Source: Linnemannia schmuckeri
Taxonomy: Eukaryota > Mortierellomycota > Mortierellomycetes > Mortierellales > Mortierellaceae
Direction of reading: 5' to 3'
Length of the DNA: 64,000 bases
Assembly: GCA_029449235.1 (NCBI GenBank)
Contig: JANATG010000012.1
Location: 1-64,000, forward strand
The position numbers and the translations under genes are program-made. Shown piece by piece: positions 43,000 to 53,453 of this stretch. The notes beneath the pieces are model-generated. The model was not told the origin of the DNA, searched no databases, and saw only the letters and a list, made by a program, of their open reading frames with translations. The first letter of the stretch is position 1; each line of letters opens with the position of its first letter.

Positions 43000-43934
43000 G
43001 CAACGAGTTGTTCCTCATGATTTCTTGCTTTGTTTTTCTTTTACCTTTGCTTGTTTATTTTCTTACTTTCACTTTTTTGAGTGAGCTTCCTTCCACTATC
43101 TTCCTATGTACATCATAAAATAAATATCCTTGCAACCTCACTTACGCTCCTGTGCTTCGATTTGATTGCTATATTGACCTTCATAACGTTATTCGCGTTA
43201 GTATTGTTCATCACCTCTATGACTATGCACAGCGACCCAGCGCCCAGGATCTATCGGTCGATCCCCACACCCCTTATAGCAAATTTCGTGGACGCCTTCC
43301 GCACTATCCACATGTCCGCCAAGGCTCAGGCCGTGGTTTTCAAGATGCTCAAGTTCGAGCTCGACGGCCGGCTAACAGCAAAAGGCGTTGAGGAGGACCC
43401 ATTCCTCCGAGACGATTTTTGTTCTGAGACAATGTGCTCGTAAGACTTCGGTCTGTAGTCTCCTTCCTCTTCCCACAGCCGTAGAACCCCTCGTTGTCAA
43501 GAGCAAGAACTGAAGGCTCAAGGACAAGTTCACTTCGGGAAGGATCAGTTTCTATCGCCAAAATCCGGTCCAGAAGAGGATGCACCAAGAGAGCGTTCAG
43601 TCACCATCTAGCAAGGGCATGAAGGAGAAGCGGGGGCAGGAGGATCTCCGGCACAAATACGGCAAGGATGTCCACCTCCGAGTCTCTTGCGAGATGCCCT
43701 CGAGACACTCTTCCATTAAGTCTGTTTGCCGCGAGTCGAGAATCTTCTCGGGATTATTTGATCGCGTCGCGAAAAAAGTCGGTCTTGTGTTATCGCGGCA
43801 GGTCGATGCTGTCTAATCTTCCTTCTCAGTGCTCATTTCGCCCACGCCTTCTTTAATCCGTCAGTATGGGTATTTTTGAATCTGATTTATTTTATGAGGC
43901 CATTCTTAAGTCCTTTTTTTTTGACATACTTATT
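43000..43934. other. Convergent flank of SEC61 and quinone oxidoreductase, with coding-like patches
   Basis: SEC61 3' untranslated DNA to about 43130. Two GC-richer patches then look coding on the plus strand: 43219-43443 (MTMHSDPAPRIYRSIP...) and, in another frame, about 43514-43816 (KDKFTSGRISFYRQN...RHKYGKDVHLRVS). They are in different frames, with no clear splice join, and match no family I recognise. A decayed gene or transposon fragment is possible. The rest is T-rich. Confidence 0.35.
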
Positions 43935-45313
43935 TTACAATTTGCTGTGGGAAGGAGCGACACCGTTGATGGCAACAACAGCCTTTCCAAACGTCTTCCT
44001 GGCAGCCAAGTCATTCAATCCAGTCTTGACGGAGTCCAATCCCTGGTAGATCTTGTCATAGACAACAGGGACCAACTTCTCCTTTGCAAACAGATCCAAC
44101 AACTCCGTCCAGACCTGAGCAATGGTCGCCATGTCGTGCTTGCTATAAGCACCCCAATGGACACCGACCACAGAAATGTTCTTCAACAGAATCCGGTTGG
44201 CGGGGATCTTCTCAATCGTGCCAGCCGCGAAACCGACAACGAGCACACGAGCGCACCAGGCAGCACAGCGAAGGGACTCGTTGATCAATCCGACAGGGTC
44301 ATAAACCACATCTGCGCCCTTGCCTCCAGTAATCTTGAGGACCTGGGCGGCCCAGTCCTTGTCCCGGTAGTTGACTGCGAAATCAGCACCGTTCTTGAGG
44401 GCAACATCGAGCTTCTCCTGAGATCCTGCGGTGGCAATGACCTTGGCGCCAAGGGCTTTGGCGATCTGGACGGCACAAAGACCGACTCCTCCAGCAGCAG
44501 CGTGAATAAGGCACCACTCTCCCTCCTTGAGCTGAGCACGGATGGCGAGGGCGACATAGGAGGTTGGGTAGGTGATGAAAAGACCTGCAGCCTGCTCGAA
44601 CGAGATGTTATCGGGGATGGGGAGGAGGTTCTTGGCAGAGACGGTGAGCTTCTCGGCGTAGCAGCCCTGGGTCGAGCCAAAGACGCGGTCGCCAATCTTG
44701 TAAGGGGTCTTGGTCTCGGGGTGAATCTGTGTAATCACTCCTGCGAACTATTCGTATGCAATGTGAGTAGGGCAGTAGGTTGGTTGTATGTGAGGATGGA
44801 TATGGTAGTTGTTAAATTCTGTTCCCAGGGTCCACAGGGCTTTGCAGAAAAATAACATATCGGTTCGGGTAAAATAATTACAAGACTTCCGCAACGAACA
44901 AAAACGAGTTTGCACAGCTGGCAATACGTTACCTCTGCACCGGGGATGTATGGGTATGGGGGCTTGACCTGGTACTTCTCCTGGACCTGTTTGTTAAAGA
45001 GGTCATCGGTTAGTCAATTGGTGTTCAATTGAACTGCATAACGCGCCGCCTGCGTGTGGAGTCTGCTTGGGAATAAAGGTGTTCTCTGTTGCTACTGCAG
45101 GTGACAGACAAACGACATGCTACTACAACAGAGTCGAGGAGAGAGAGTGAGTGAGAGTGTAAAAAGCGGTACCTGGAGAATGTCGAAAAAGTTAAGGCCG
45201 GCTGCCTTGCAATCGACGAGAATCTCGCCCTTCTTGGGGACAGGGTCGGGGACGGTGTGAACGGTCATCTGGTCGACCGAGGTCAATGCCTTTTCAATGA
45301 GAATCGCTTTCAT
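43935..45313 (-). CDS. NADPH:quinone oxidoreductase, zeta-crystallin-like (MDR superfamily)
   Basis: Exons in coding order: 45313-45173, 44986-44933 (54 nt), 44747-43935; 335 residues, all phase 0. The GroES-like N-terminal domain contains DCKAAGLNFFDILQ and PYPYIPGAE. The Rossmann domain has the nucleotide loop AAAGGVGLCAVQIAKALGA, and NYRDKDW and DPVGG-like (here DPVGL) segments follow. No zinc-ligand cysteines are seen, as expected for the quinone reductase branch. It would reduce quinones with NADPH in the cytosol. It is convergent with SEC61 and tandem with the seven-helix gene. Confidence 0.92.
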
Positions 45314-45766
45314 GGTTGCTGTAGAGTTGTTGTTTGCTGGTAGTCAGTCCTTGTTGGTGGCAATGGTGCTGGGAACGTGAATGAGATACGAGTGAGGAAT
45401 AAGATGAGAGAAGCGATGCAAGCAGAGATAAAAAAAAAGAAAAAGAAAAAGAAAAGAAGAAAGGGCGTTTATGTTCTCCACTGACAACAAAGAGAATAAG
45501 AGGAAAGTTTCGCTCCACCAACTCCCCGCACGAACGAGCGGCCAATGATTTTTTTCGATCGATCGGTCTTGACCCCCGTTTGGTGCTCCTCTCCACCAGG
45601 TTCGTGCGCAAAGAAAGGTTTACAACAAAAAGAATGAAGCCTCTCAAATACAAAGGGAAAAAGAAGTGCATGGAGAAAAGTCGTTATTAGGTGTTTTAAT
45701 AGTTCGAAGTAGGGAATGGTATGTATAAGACGCATGGATGAAAGAAAACGAGAAGAAAAAGAGAGA
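45314..45766. other. Promoter of quinone oxidoreductase and 3' flank of the seven-helix gene
   Basis: No gene seen. It contains an A/G-rich tract (about 45428-45460) and a CGATCGATCGG patch near 45556. Confidence 0.5.
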
Positions 45767-48397
45767 CTAGTTGAGCCTGGGTGGCAATGGCCAAGAAGGA
45801 TCTACTTCCGTCTCGTTCTCCTCAATCCCCTTTAGCGACTTTCGCCGGACTCCTCCCCCGATCCGAGGCGTATCTGAATACCCCTCCGTCGTCGTCGTCG
45901 CTCCATTCATCATGAATGTGTCTCGTGGTGGGGGTGACACTGGCGACGATGGTGATGGTTCGTAGCCAGGATTGGGTCCATTGGGTAGACGCTTGGTCCT
46001 GGGTGGAGGTGAGAGACCCTTTTGAGAAACTCTGTACTGCAGGGTCTGATAGGGCTCTTGTTGCTCATAGGGCTGCTGCCGTTGTTGTTGTTGCCTTTGT
46101 TGTGGTTGGAGGCTATAAGGATGAGAATAGGTGGGCTGAGGGACGTCGGGGAGAGGAGTGAGAACGTGAGGCGAAAACTTCATATCCAGCGATCGCTTGG
46201 TTGCCGAGGAAGCTTCGCTTGAGGTCTGACTGGCGGTGTGGGAAGAAGACCCGTGCGATCGACTGCTGCTGCTCTTGCTCTTGTGAGTCGACGACGAAGA
46301 TCGGATATTGATGAGGGGATAGGACGATGCCGATGGGGGTGGGCTGCTAGGTCGGCGTGGCTGAGCACCAAAGACAGTGTTCCGCAGATCAGGGGCCACC
46401 TTGGCGGAGGGACCGTTGTGGCCAGACAAGCTAGATTGCGCATCACTCTCTCGTCGACCATTGTTCTGGGTATCTCCGGTCCGGTGGGACGTGATCGTAA
46501 AGGGGCGTTTAGGTGACCCCACCGATAGTTTCTTGTTAGTCCGGTCTTGCTCCGATCGATTGGAGGGAGGTTGAGAGGCCTCGACCATGGCTGCGATCGC
46601 TTTGGCATCCTCATAGACTGTCTCGTACTCGAGAGAAGCATTACCTTCACAATCCTTCTCCATCGAGTAGGCAGAGTGCAACGTGCTAAAGTCGCCAGAG
46701 TTACGCTGGGCAAGCCGAGCCTCCGATTCAGACTGGACAGATCGGGCCTTATGAGGCTGGGAGGAATAGAGAGCCTTGGAGTTGTTGCCGGAGGAGGTCT
46801 TTTGGCCGGGCATGTACGAGTTGGTGACAGACGTAACAGGCTCATGGAGACCGCGACGACGGTTGCGGACAGTCTGGACAGCAATGAGGGCCATGATGAC
46901 AAAGTAGGCCACGGCAATCGCGCATGTCCAAAAGAAAGCCATGGTGCGGGGCAATATGACGTCGGGCATGGACAGAATCTCGTCGCGGTACAACACCCAG
47001 ATCATGCAGAGAGTGCCAGCCAGCAGGGTCACTGCCGACCCACCAAAGCCGGTAATCTGGAGCTGGATAAAGAGGAATCGCGCTGGACTGGCAGAACGGA
47101 GATTGCCAATTCCAAAGGCTGCTCGAGGTGCCTTCAGTGCGGCCTCGGCAAGGATGATATTAGCACGAAGGATGAAGGTGTACTTGAGACCATAGTAGAA
47201 GAACATGATGGCCATGAGCCAGAGCATGAACACCCAATTGGAGTACTGGATGAGCAATAGGATGCGAGATATATTCTCATATCCAGCCATCTGCGAGGTC
47301 GCTGCAGAAGCAACGCCGACACCTGCACCAAAGATGGTAGGATAGACTGCGCCCATCACAAGGAAGACGTTCTTGTGGATAGTTGTCGGCGTCAGGACAT
47401 GGATCGGAGAAAGGGGCTGTTCACCAAAGACGACCTCGGGCTGGTAGACAGCAAAGATGCCCTCCTTGGTGGTGACGGGCATCGCGTAGAGAAGGCCGAC
47501 AAAGTACGACGAAAACCCGATCGCAACAAACACCCTAATCGACATTTAGAATGAACAAACAATAACAAATACAACAAAACATACAAATATTAATTGTCAA
47601 TGCTAGTGCCAATGCCGATGTGAAGGTGGATGAAATTCAGGTGCTTTTTTACATGGCCCTTGAATACACTTTTTCATCTATTCGCTCACTTTTTTTTTTT
47701 TGCTTTGCATTGCAATGAGCGTTAAAAGGCAAACACATCCATGGGAAATTTGAAAGAGAAGATATCTCAATTTCCTTACCAATACGTCTGCTCAAAGACA
47801 ATACGGAGCCACAATTTGTCAGGGAATGCATCCAGGATCAGGCAAAGGTTCACGCCAATCTTGAGGAATGATGCTAAAGACATGAAAAACGTAATACAAT
47901 CCATCTGAGCGTGGCAATTTTTCGTCTGTTAGCTTGGTTCAATTGCTTTCTTGCTTTTCTTAACGGTCAGTAACGATGAGGATAAAGATGAAGTATGTGA
48001 GAAAGAGGGAAATGGAGTGGAAGAGACTTACAGGCTTTGGCCGTACGCCTGTCCCGACGGTGACATAGAGCTCTGTGACAATCTTGGTATTGATGCCTCG
48101 ATGGCGGTACGCGAGCAACCAGAGACCAAAGAGGAATACAAGTCCATGCATAACCGAAGAGGCGATCAACAAATTTCTTGTAAAGTCAGCATCGCGACAG
48201 TGCGCTGCCGTCCTGATCCAATCGCAAAGCCGGGGCTGGGTTGTGTCCGAATTGTTGCTAACAATTGAGGGTGAGAATGTTGGTACGGGGTCGAAGGGTG
48301 AAGCTGTAGGGATGGGAAGGAGGATTGAGTCGGTGGCTGTCAAGACGGCCGAGGTGACGGTTGAAGCGATGGTGGAGGCGATTGTCGATCCGCTCAT
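45767..48397 (-). CDS. Orphan seven-helix membrane protein with long cytoplasmic tail
   Basis: Exons in coding order: 48397-48032, 47904-47780, 47534-45767; 752 residues. I use the first ATG (MSGSTIAS); the frame extends upstream only with non-ATG codons. The N-terminal ~73 residues are Ser/Thr-rich with one NNS sequon (about 48-50) and two Cys. Hydrophobic helices lie near 75-97, 123-147, 165-185, 219-240, 262-281, 322-345 and 360-382. RNRRRG follows the last. The remaining ~370 residues are disordered, rich in Ser, Pro and Gln (PQQRQQQQRQQ). The topology is that of a G-protein-coupled receptor (outside N-terminus, cytoplasmic tail), but I recognise no receptor family motif. A sensor or receptor role is inference. 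Confidence 0.75.
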
Positions 48398-51300
48398 GTG
48401 AATTGTCGAGTAGCGAAAGGAAGGAGAAGGGGACGGAGGGGGACGGAGGGGAGGCGACCCGACGGTTTGTGCTCCACTGACTATTGACAAAGGAACTGCA
48501 GGTGTGAGAAAAAGTGGGATGAAGGGTGGAAGGAAAAAAGGGTGGTTCAGTAAAGACAAGGAAGGAGTGAAAGTGAGGATGGAGGGTAGGCGGAAGATAA
48601 CTGTGAATTAGAAAGAAAAGAGGTGCACACAGACCTTTGAAATGAAAAGGCTATTGTGGTTCAGTTTAACAAGAGCAAGTAATCCACATGCATGTGCAAT
48701 CGCCTTAGTCCAAGTAATAGCGAAAAACAAAAACACAAGAAAAAAAAAAAGTCGGTGGAGCGATGGAAGTGGAGAAAAGCGTGTCTGTGGAGGAGAGAGG
48801 AAAAGAAAGAGAGAGCAGAGGCAAGAGGGCGAACCTGTTGCTGTCTGTGTACACACACGACCGTGATGAGGTGCAAAAAAAAAACAGGTAAAAGAGAAAG
48901 AGGTGGAGGTTGTTTGAGGAACTGTGTACAACAACGCGCGTTTTTGTTCTTGTTATTTGTATTTGTAGTACAAGAAGAAGGATGGAAGTGAGGAAAGGTC
49001 TTTTTTACATGCAATGGTGGAAAGAGGAAAATTGGTGACAAAGCAACAAAAGAAAAAGAAAGACGGCGTAATGTATCGTGTTGTGTTTGTGTATGTGTGT
49101 GTGTATGTGAATGTGAATGCGTATACAGGGAGAGGGATAACAGCTAGCTAGAGAAGCAGGAGAAAAAAAAAGAAGCAAAAAGAAAAACAAGAAAGAAGGA
49201 AAGAAGGAAAGAGAGAAAGAGAAGAGAAGAGAAGAAAAGAAAGACGAAAGTAAGAAGACGGGGAGCAATTGAAGATGAAGAAAAGGGATGAATTCATCGA
49301 CAGACAAGATTGAGAGTGCCAACAACCAAAATACCCGCGAGAGTGAAGGGTATGTGAGTGAACGAGGGTGAGGATTCGGATTTGCGGGTTGTTAATGAGA
49401 AAGAAGGTTGTGCGCTAGTGAACGAACCCGTTCTGTCATCTTTTTCCAACAGGAAAATGGCAGGGACCATGACCCTCATTACATATTGTTGTCTACTCAC
49501 ATACTTGGGGTTTGCGTCAAAGAGATACCTTGGGGGAATGAGAGCCACATTTCCCCAACCAACATATGTCTACTGTAGCTCATGCCTACAGTGTAAAGCT
49601 CTCACCCGGACACTTTTTTTTTTTTTTTTTTTTTTTTTTCAAGCCAGGAATGGGTAGAGAGAGAGAGTACCGGCCCTTTTCGGTGCTAGTGAGAATGGGT
49701 CGATGACAGCGATTGAAATGTAGGTGTGAGCTTTTTCCCCCCTCGTCTTCTACTGCTTGAGTCCCGTCAACCCCTTTCTTTCCATTTCAACGGAGGGCCA
49801 AAAGGGCAAAAAAAACAAACAATAATAAAACGGGCAGCCATTCCACCTGCATGTTCAAGGTACCCTGTCTGCTTTAGTCTTCTTTCTTCTTCCTCAAAGG
49901 GGGCTTTAGCTTTGCTCTCCGCTCTCGTTTGCACCCTTATGACTGCAAAACCCAGCTGGGGCACATGTAATTTGGACAGAGGGACGATCCAATTTACGTT
50001 CAGCGCGAGGGAAATAAAATAAAAAAAAGCGTTGATCTAACCGTGCAGTTTTCACATTCGATATATCTCTGCAAAGATACTTCCCCTCTTACTTGTACGT
50101 CCTCCACAAACTGGCTCTTGCTATCCTGTCCTATTCTCCTTGATGCTTGTACTTGTGCTTATGCTTATCCCATCCCACCTGAGAAGAAGGAGAGAAGATC
50201 ACTCCTGCAGCGACACAAAAATAAAAACTGCTCTCTAAAGCACTGTTGTTGCAAGTTGTTGCAATGGCACATGTGCCTGAAGTACCCCTTTCGGTTCAAT
50301 TGTTACCTCTGCTACTCTTCCCCCTTTTTTCCTTCCTCACTTTGTCTCCCTGCGCGCTAAAGTATTCTTCAAGCAAGCTGTTAATTTTTTTTTATTTTCC
50401 GCTGTTGTTTATCAAGGCGAACATGTTGAGTAGACTAATAATGAAAAGAAAGTAACCAACTAGCACTCTCAAATCAAACCTCACGATCATGGGTGAGAGA
50501 GGGAGTGAGAGAATAGAGACATAGAAGAGAGAAAGAGAGAGAGTTCAGGTTATGTTTTTTTTGCGCTCTTTGTCATCCACTTTTACTCGCTGAAAATAAA
50601 AAATAAAAAATGGTGCTAGCGCGTTAGCCCTAATATCTGCTGCTAATATTTAAACCTTTTTTCTTGGGTGCCTTAACGAGATCAAGAAAAGAGTCCTTTT
50701 ACCGCTCCGTTAATAGAGGAAAGTTGCAACAGAAAGAGAGAACCCTACCGTTGTTTTTTTAAAAAATAATTATTGACCCCATCAAAAACAATAAGGACAG
50801 CATCTTGAAAACGGTGCGCTTTTTTGTTGGTCGTTCATGCAGCTTGTCAGATGAACAATATACGAGATACGCATAATGGAGTACACGGAGATGTGCAACA
50901 AGATGCACAAGGGTGTAAATGCAGAGATATGCATATCTATTGACGACGAGTAAAACTCAAAGTACACTTTTTTTTTTGGCGCGTAGAACAGTAATGTTAA
51001 GGGAGTACTTTGTTGTCGGTATCGTTATGTGTGTTTCGTTAAAGCAAAAGCAGATGACATCCGACAAACGCGAGTGCGTGCGAGTACAAGCTGCAGGAGT
51101 TCTCAATCCCATTACTACCCTTATCTCTCTTCCCTTTCCCCTCCCTTCCCCTCCCCTCCCTCTCCCTCTCCCCTTCCCCTCCTCTTCCTCTTCCCTCCTC
51201 AAAAAGTGAATTTATCCAAAAACAAAGTGACAAGAATAGATCGCAGCATATTTGAAAAATGGACCAATTTTTCCTAATCTTAGGTGCTCTCAACATGAAA

Positions 51301-51949
51301 AAATAGTAGCGTTGTCATTGTCGCCATATTCTCGCTCTCACACCTTTCTCTCTCTACGCTACAATGTAATCGTAGTGACAGGCACGCTTTGTTTTTTACA
51401 TACCGCAAGGAATGCCGCCATTTCCACTAGACCGGATTGATATTCATCGCGATCAGGAAGTGATAGGGCTGAGAAAGAGACAAAGAAGAAAAATGGCTGG
51501 ATTTAATTGTGAACGATGCTACTTAGGCAGGTCTAGACGTTTCCTTTCATGTGGAGAGCAAAGAAGAGAATGAAGGTCCGAAAGGGCCCAAGTCCAAAAA
51601 AAGTAGCCTAAAGAATCTTAGCCTCCGGCGCTAACATCGATAGAAGAAATATATACAAACGGCGCGGCATCGTGAGAGTTTCAGGGTCGAGTAGCTCGTG
51701 CCGGGAATTCAGGCACCAGCAAGTTTCTTCTTTGTGCATCACTTTAGTAAAAAAAATCCCTACGTGCACCAATAACATGCCTCTTTTTATTTAATTTTTC
51801 TCGTAACTTTTTTTTTTTTTCGTACGCAATTTTATATTTTTCTCGTAACAACATCTCTAAACATTCCTCAAGTGCACATTCACGTGATAAATCACGTGCA
51901 GTAATAAGTTTGAATTTATGTAGATTACAGAAATCTTTTCAAGAAAATG
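48398..51949. other. Gene-free stretch between the seven-helix gene and tRNA-Arg
   Basis: About 3.5 kb without a supportable gene. It contains A/G-rich low-complexity DNA (49150-49260), a T-run at about 49614-49639, a GT-repeat near 49084-49110, and a C/T-rich tract (51117-51200). Two CACGTG boxes lie at 51881-51886 and 51893-51898, just upstream of the tRNA. The left edge should hold the seven-helix promoter. Confidence 0.6.
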
Positions 51950-52021
51950 GTCTATTGGCCCAATGGAAAGGCGTCTGACTACGAATCAGGAGATTGCAGG
52001 TTCGACCCCTGCATAGATCAT
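51950..52021 (+). tRNA. tRNA-Arg(ACG)
   Basis: 72 nt, no intron. The acceptor stem GGTCTAT/ATAGATC has one G-T pair, and the discriminator is A. The D arm is GCC...GGC. The anticodon arm TCTGA/TCAGG has loop CTACGAA, giving anticodon ACG with U33 and A37. The T arm is GCAGG/CCTGC with loop TTCGACC. A T-rich run (TTTCTTTT, 52034-52041) ends transcription. It should read CGU (and, with inosine at position 34, CGC and CGA). Confidence 0.95.
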
Positions 52022-52114
52022 ATCTATTATAGCTTTCTTTTACAATCGCGTACCTTGAGGGCACTAGAGGTGTACCCGGTGCGAAGCCCGGGGAGCGCCT
52101 CTTCTTTTTTTTAG

Positions 52115-52139
52115 TAACTCAGAAACGGGTTCTGAGTTA
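52115..52139. repeat. Perfect 10-bp hairpin
   Basis: TAACTCAGAA and TTCTGAGTTA pair around a 5-base loop. It lies about 95 bp past the tRNA, after a GC-rich patch (52062-52103) and a T-run. Its role is unknown. Confidence 0.85.
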
Positions 52140-52266
52140 TTAAAAAACCCTGAAAACCCCTAAAAAAAAACCTAAAAGATCCCAAGGCACCGGTGAGTGA
52201 TATGTGTAAGAGGGTCAAGTGTTTTCACAGCACCAGGGCATGCAACTTCCCCATTAATCATCCAGG

Positions 52267-52324
52267 TTTGAGCAGGCTACGACAACATTATGAGATTTGA
52301 ACAGGCTACGACAGCATTGCGAGA
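52267..52324 (+). repeat. 29-bp imperfect tandem duplication
   Basis: Two adjacent copies (52267-52295 and 52296-52324) share a TTTGA-CAGGCTACGACA core and differ at a few positions. Confidence 0.85.
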
Positions 52325-52434
52325 AGCTCGGTGCTTTTTTTTTTTTTTTTTTTTTTTTTGTTGTAAGTAGCTTGGTACACTGAAAGACGAAAGGAGAGCA
52401 AGGCTCCTTTTTGGGATTTTACGACCACATCTGT

Positions 52435-52527
52435 TGTTCGCTTGCTTAATTGGTCCAATAGATCTCACTTTGTGAGGACCTTCGCTGCGCGAAGGAGGTT
52501 TCGATCCCTGTCTATGTAAAGTGAACC
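52435..52527 (+). pseudogene. Degenerate tRNA-like sequence, type II
   Basis: An A-box-like TTGCTTAATTGG (52442-52453) and a B-box-like GTTTCGATCCC (starting about 52498) lie 56 bp apart, as in a tRNA with a long variable arm. A 6-bp hairpin CCTTCG/CGAAGG sits where that arm would be, and GTTCGCT/AGTGAAC could pair as outer stem. The T stem does not pair, so this is at best a tRNA pseudogene or the head of an old SINE. Confidence 0.3.
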
Positions 52528-53421
52528 GAAATGGAGACTATTCATTTTCTCATTCTTTTCCTCATTCTTTTCCTTTCATTTTTTTTTGTGGCGCATTTTT
52601 CTACAGTTACGTTAGGCTCGACTCCATCCCCCAGGAGAAGGGCATGAGGCAAGCCTCATGCTCGCTTCTCGAGGGAAGTGGAGCCAAGCCTACAGATATG
52701 TTCCAACTCTCAAGAATCGTGGCCTGTGCACTTTAATGTTATTTCCATCTTGACTCACGTTTAGAAAGAGAAGAAAAACAATTTGGTGCTTGTAGTCGGA
52801 CATACACACCAAGAGCAAAAAAGAAGAGAAAAATAAACCTATTATGTGGCAATATACTCGGATGAAAGAAAAAAAAGTTAGTCAAGGAACGAAAAAGAAG
52901 CGAAAAGAAAAGAAAAGAAAAAAGAACTCAATGTGTGGCCAGTGTACTCTCAACAGGAAAGTGTGAGCTCCAAGTACAAAAAAGAAACAAAAAGAAAAGA
53001 AAAAAGAAGCCTTTTGTCGCAGACAACACAGACTGACGCGTCAAAGGAAGAATAGTGGCGTCGGTGGCTAGCACCGACGCTACTATTCTCATTTATTATG
53101 AAAGACAGTAGATGTAGTTCGTTACAGATTCTTCTCGATATACACCTTTCATTATCATTTCCTTCCCACTCCCATCCGCAACCCTTCCATACCATTTTGC
53201 TCATCGGACTAAACCCTGATAATTCGCTCCCGACATCCGACTTCGATCCACGACACCATTGTGTAATAGAGCACCCAGAAGAAAAAGAAAAAAGTATAAA
53301 CATTGAAGAACGGGAAAGAAAGTGAAGAAGAAAAAGAAAAGAAATCAAAAAAAAAGAAAGAAAGAAAAGAAAGAAAAGAAAGAAAAAAAATAGGCCGATG
53401 TGTAGCCTGTGCACTCGGATG

Positions 53422-53453
<32 letters not shown>

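Noticed and set aside
43866..44855. 329-codon plus-strand frame over the quinone oxidoreductase
   Set aside because: Antisense to exon 3 of a clear zeta-crystallin-like gene, with no family of its own.
46180..47260. Long plus- and minus-strand frames inside the seven-helix gene
   Set aside because: They overlap exon 3 in other frames and follow its Ser/Pro/Gln codon bias.
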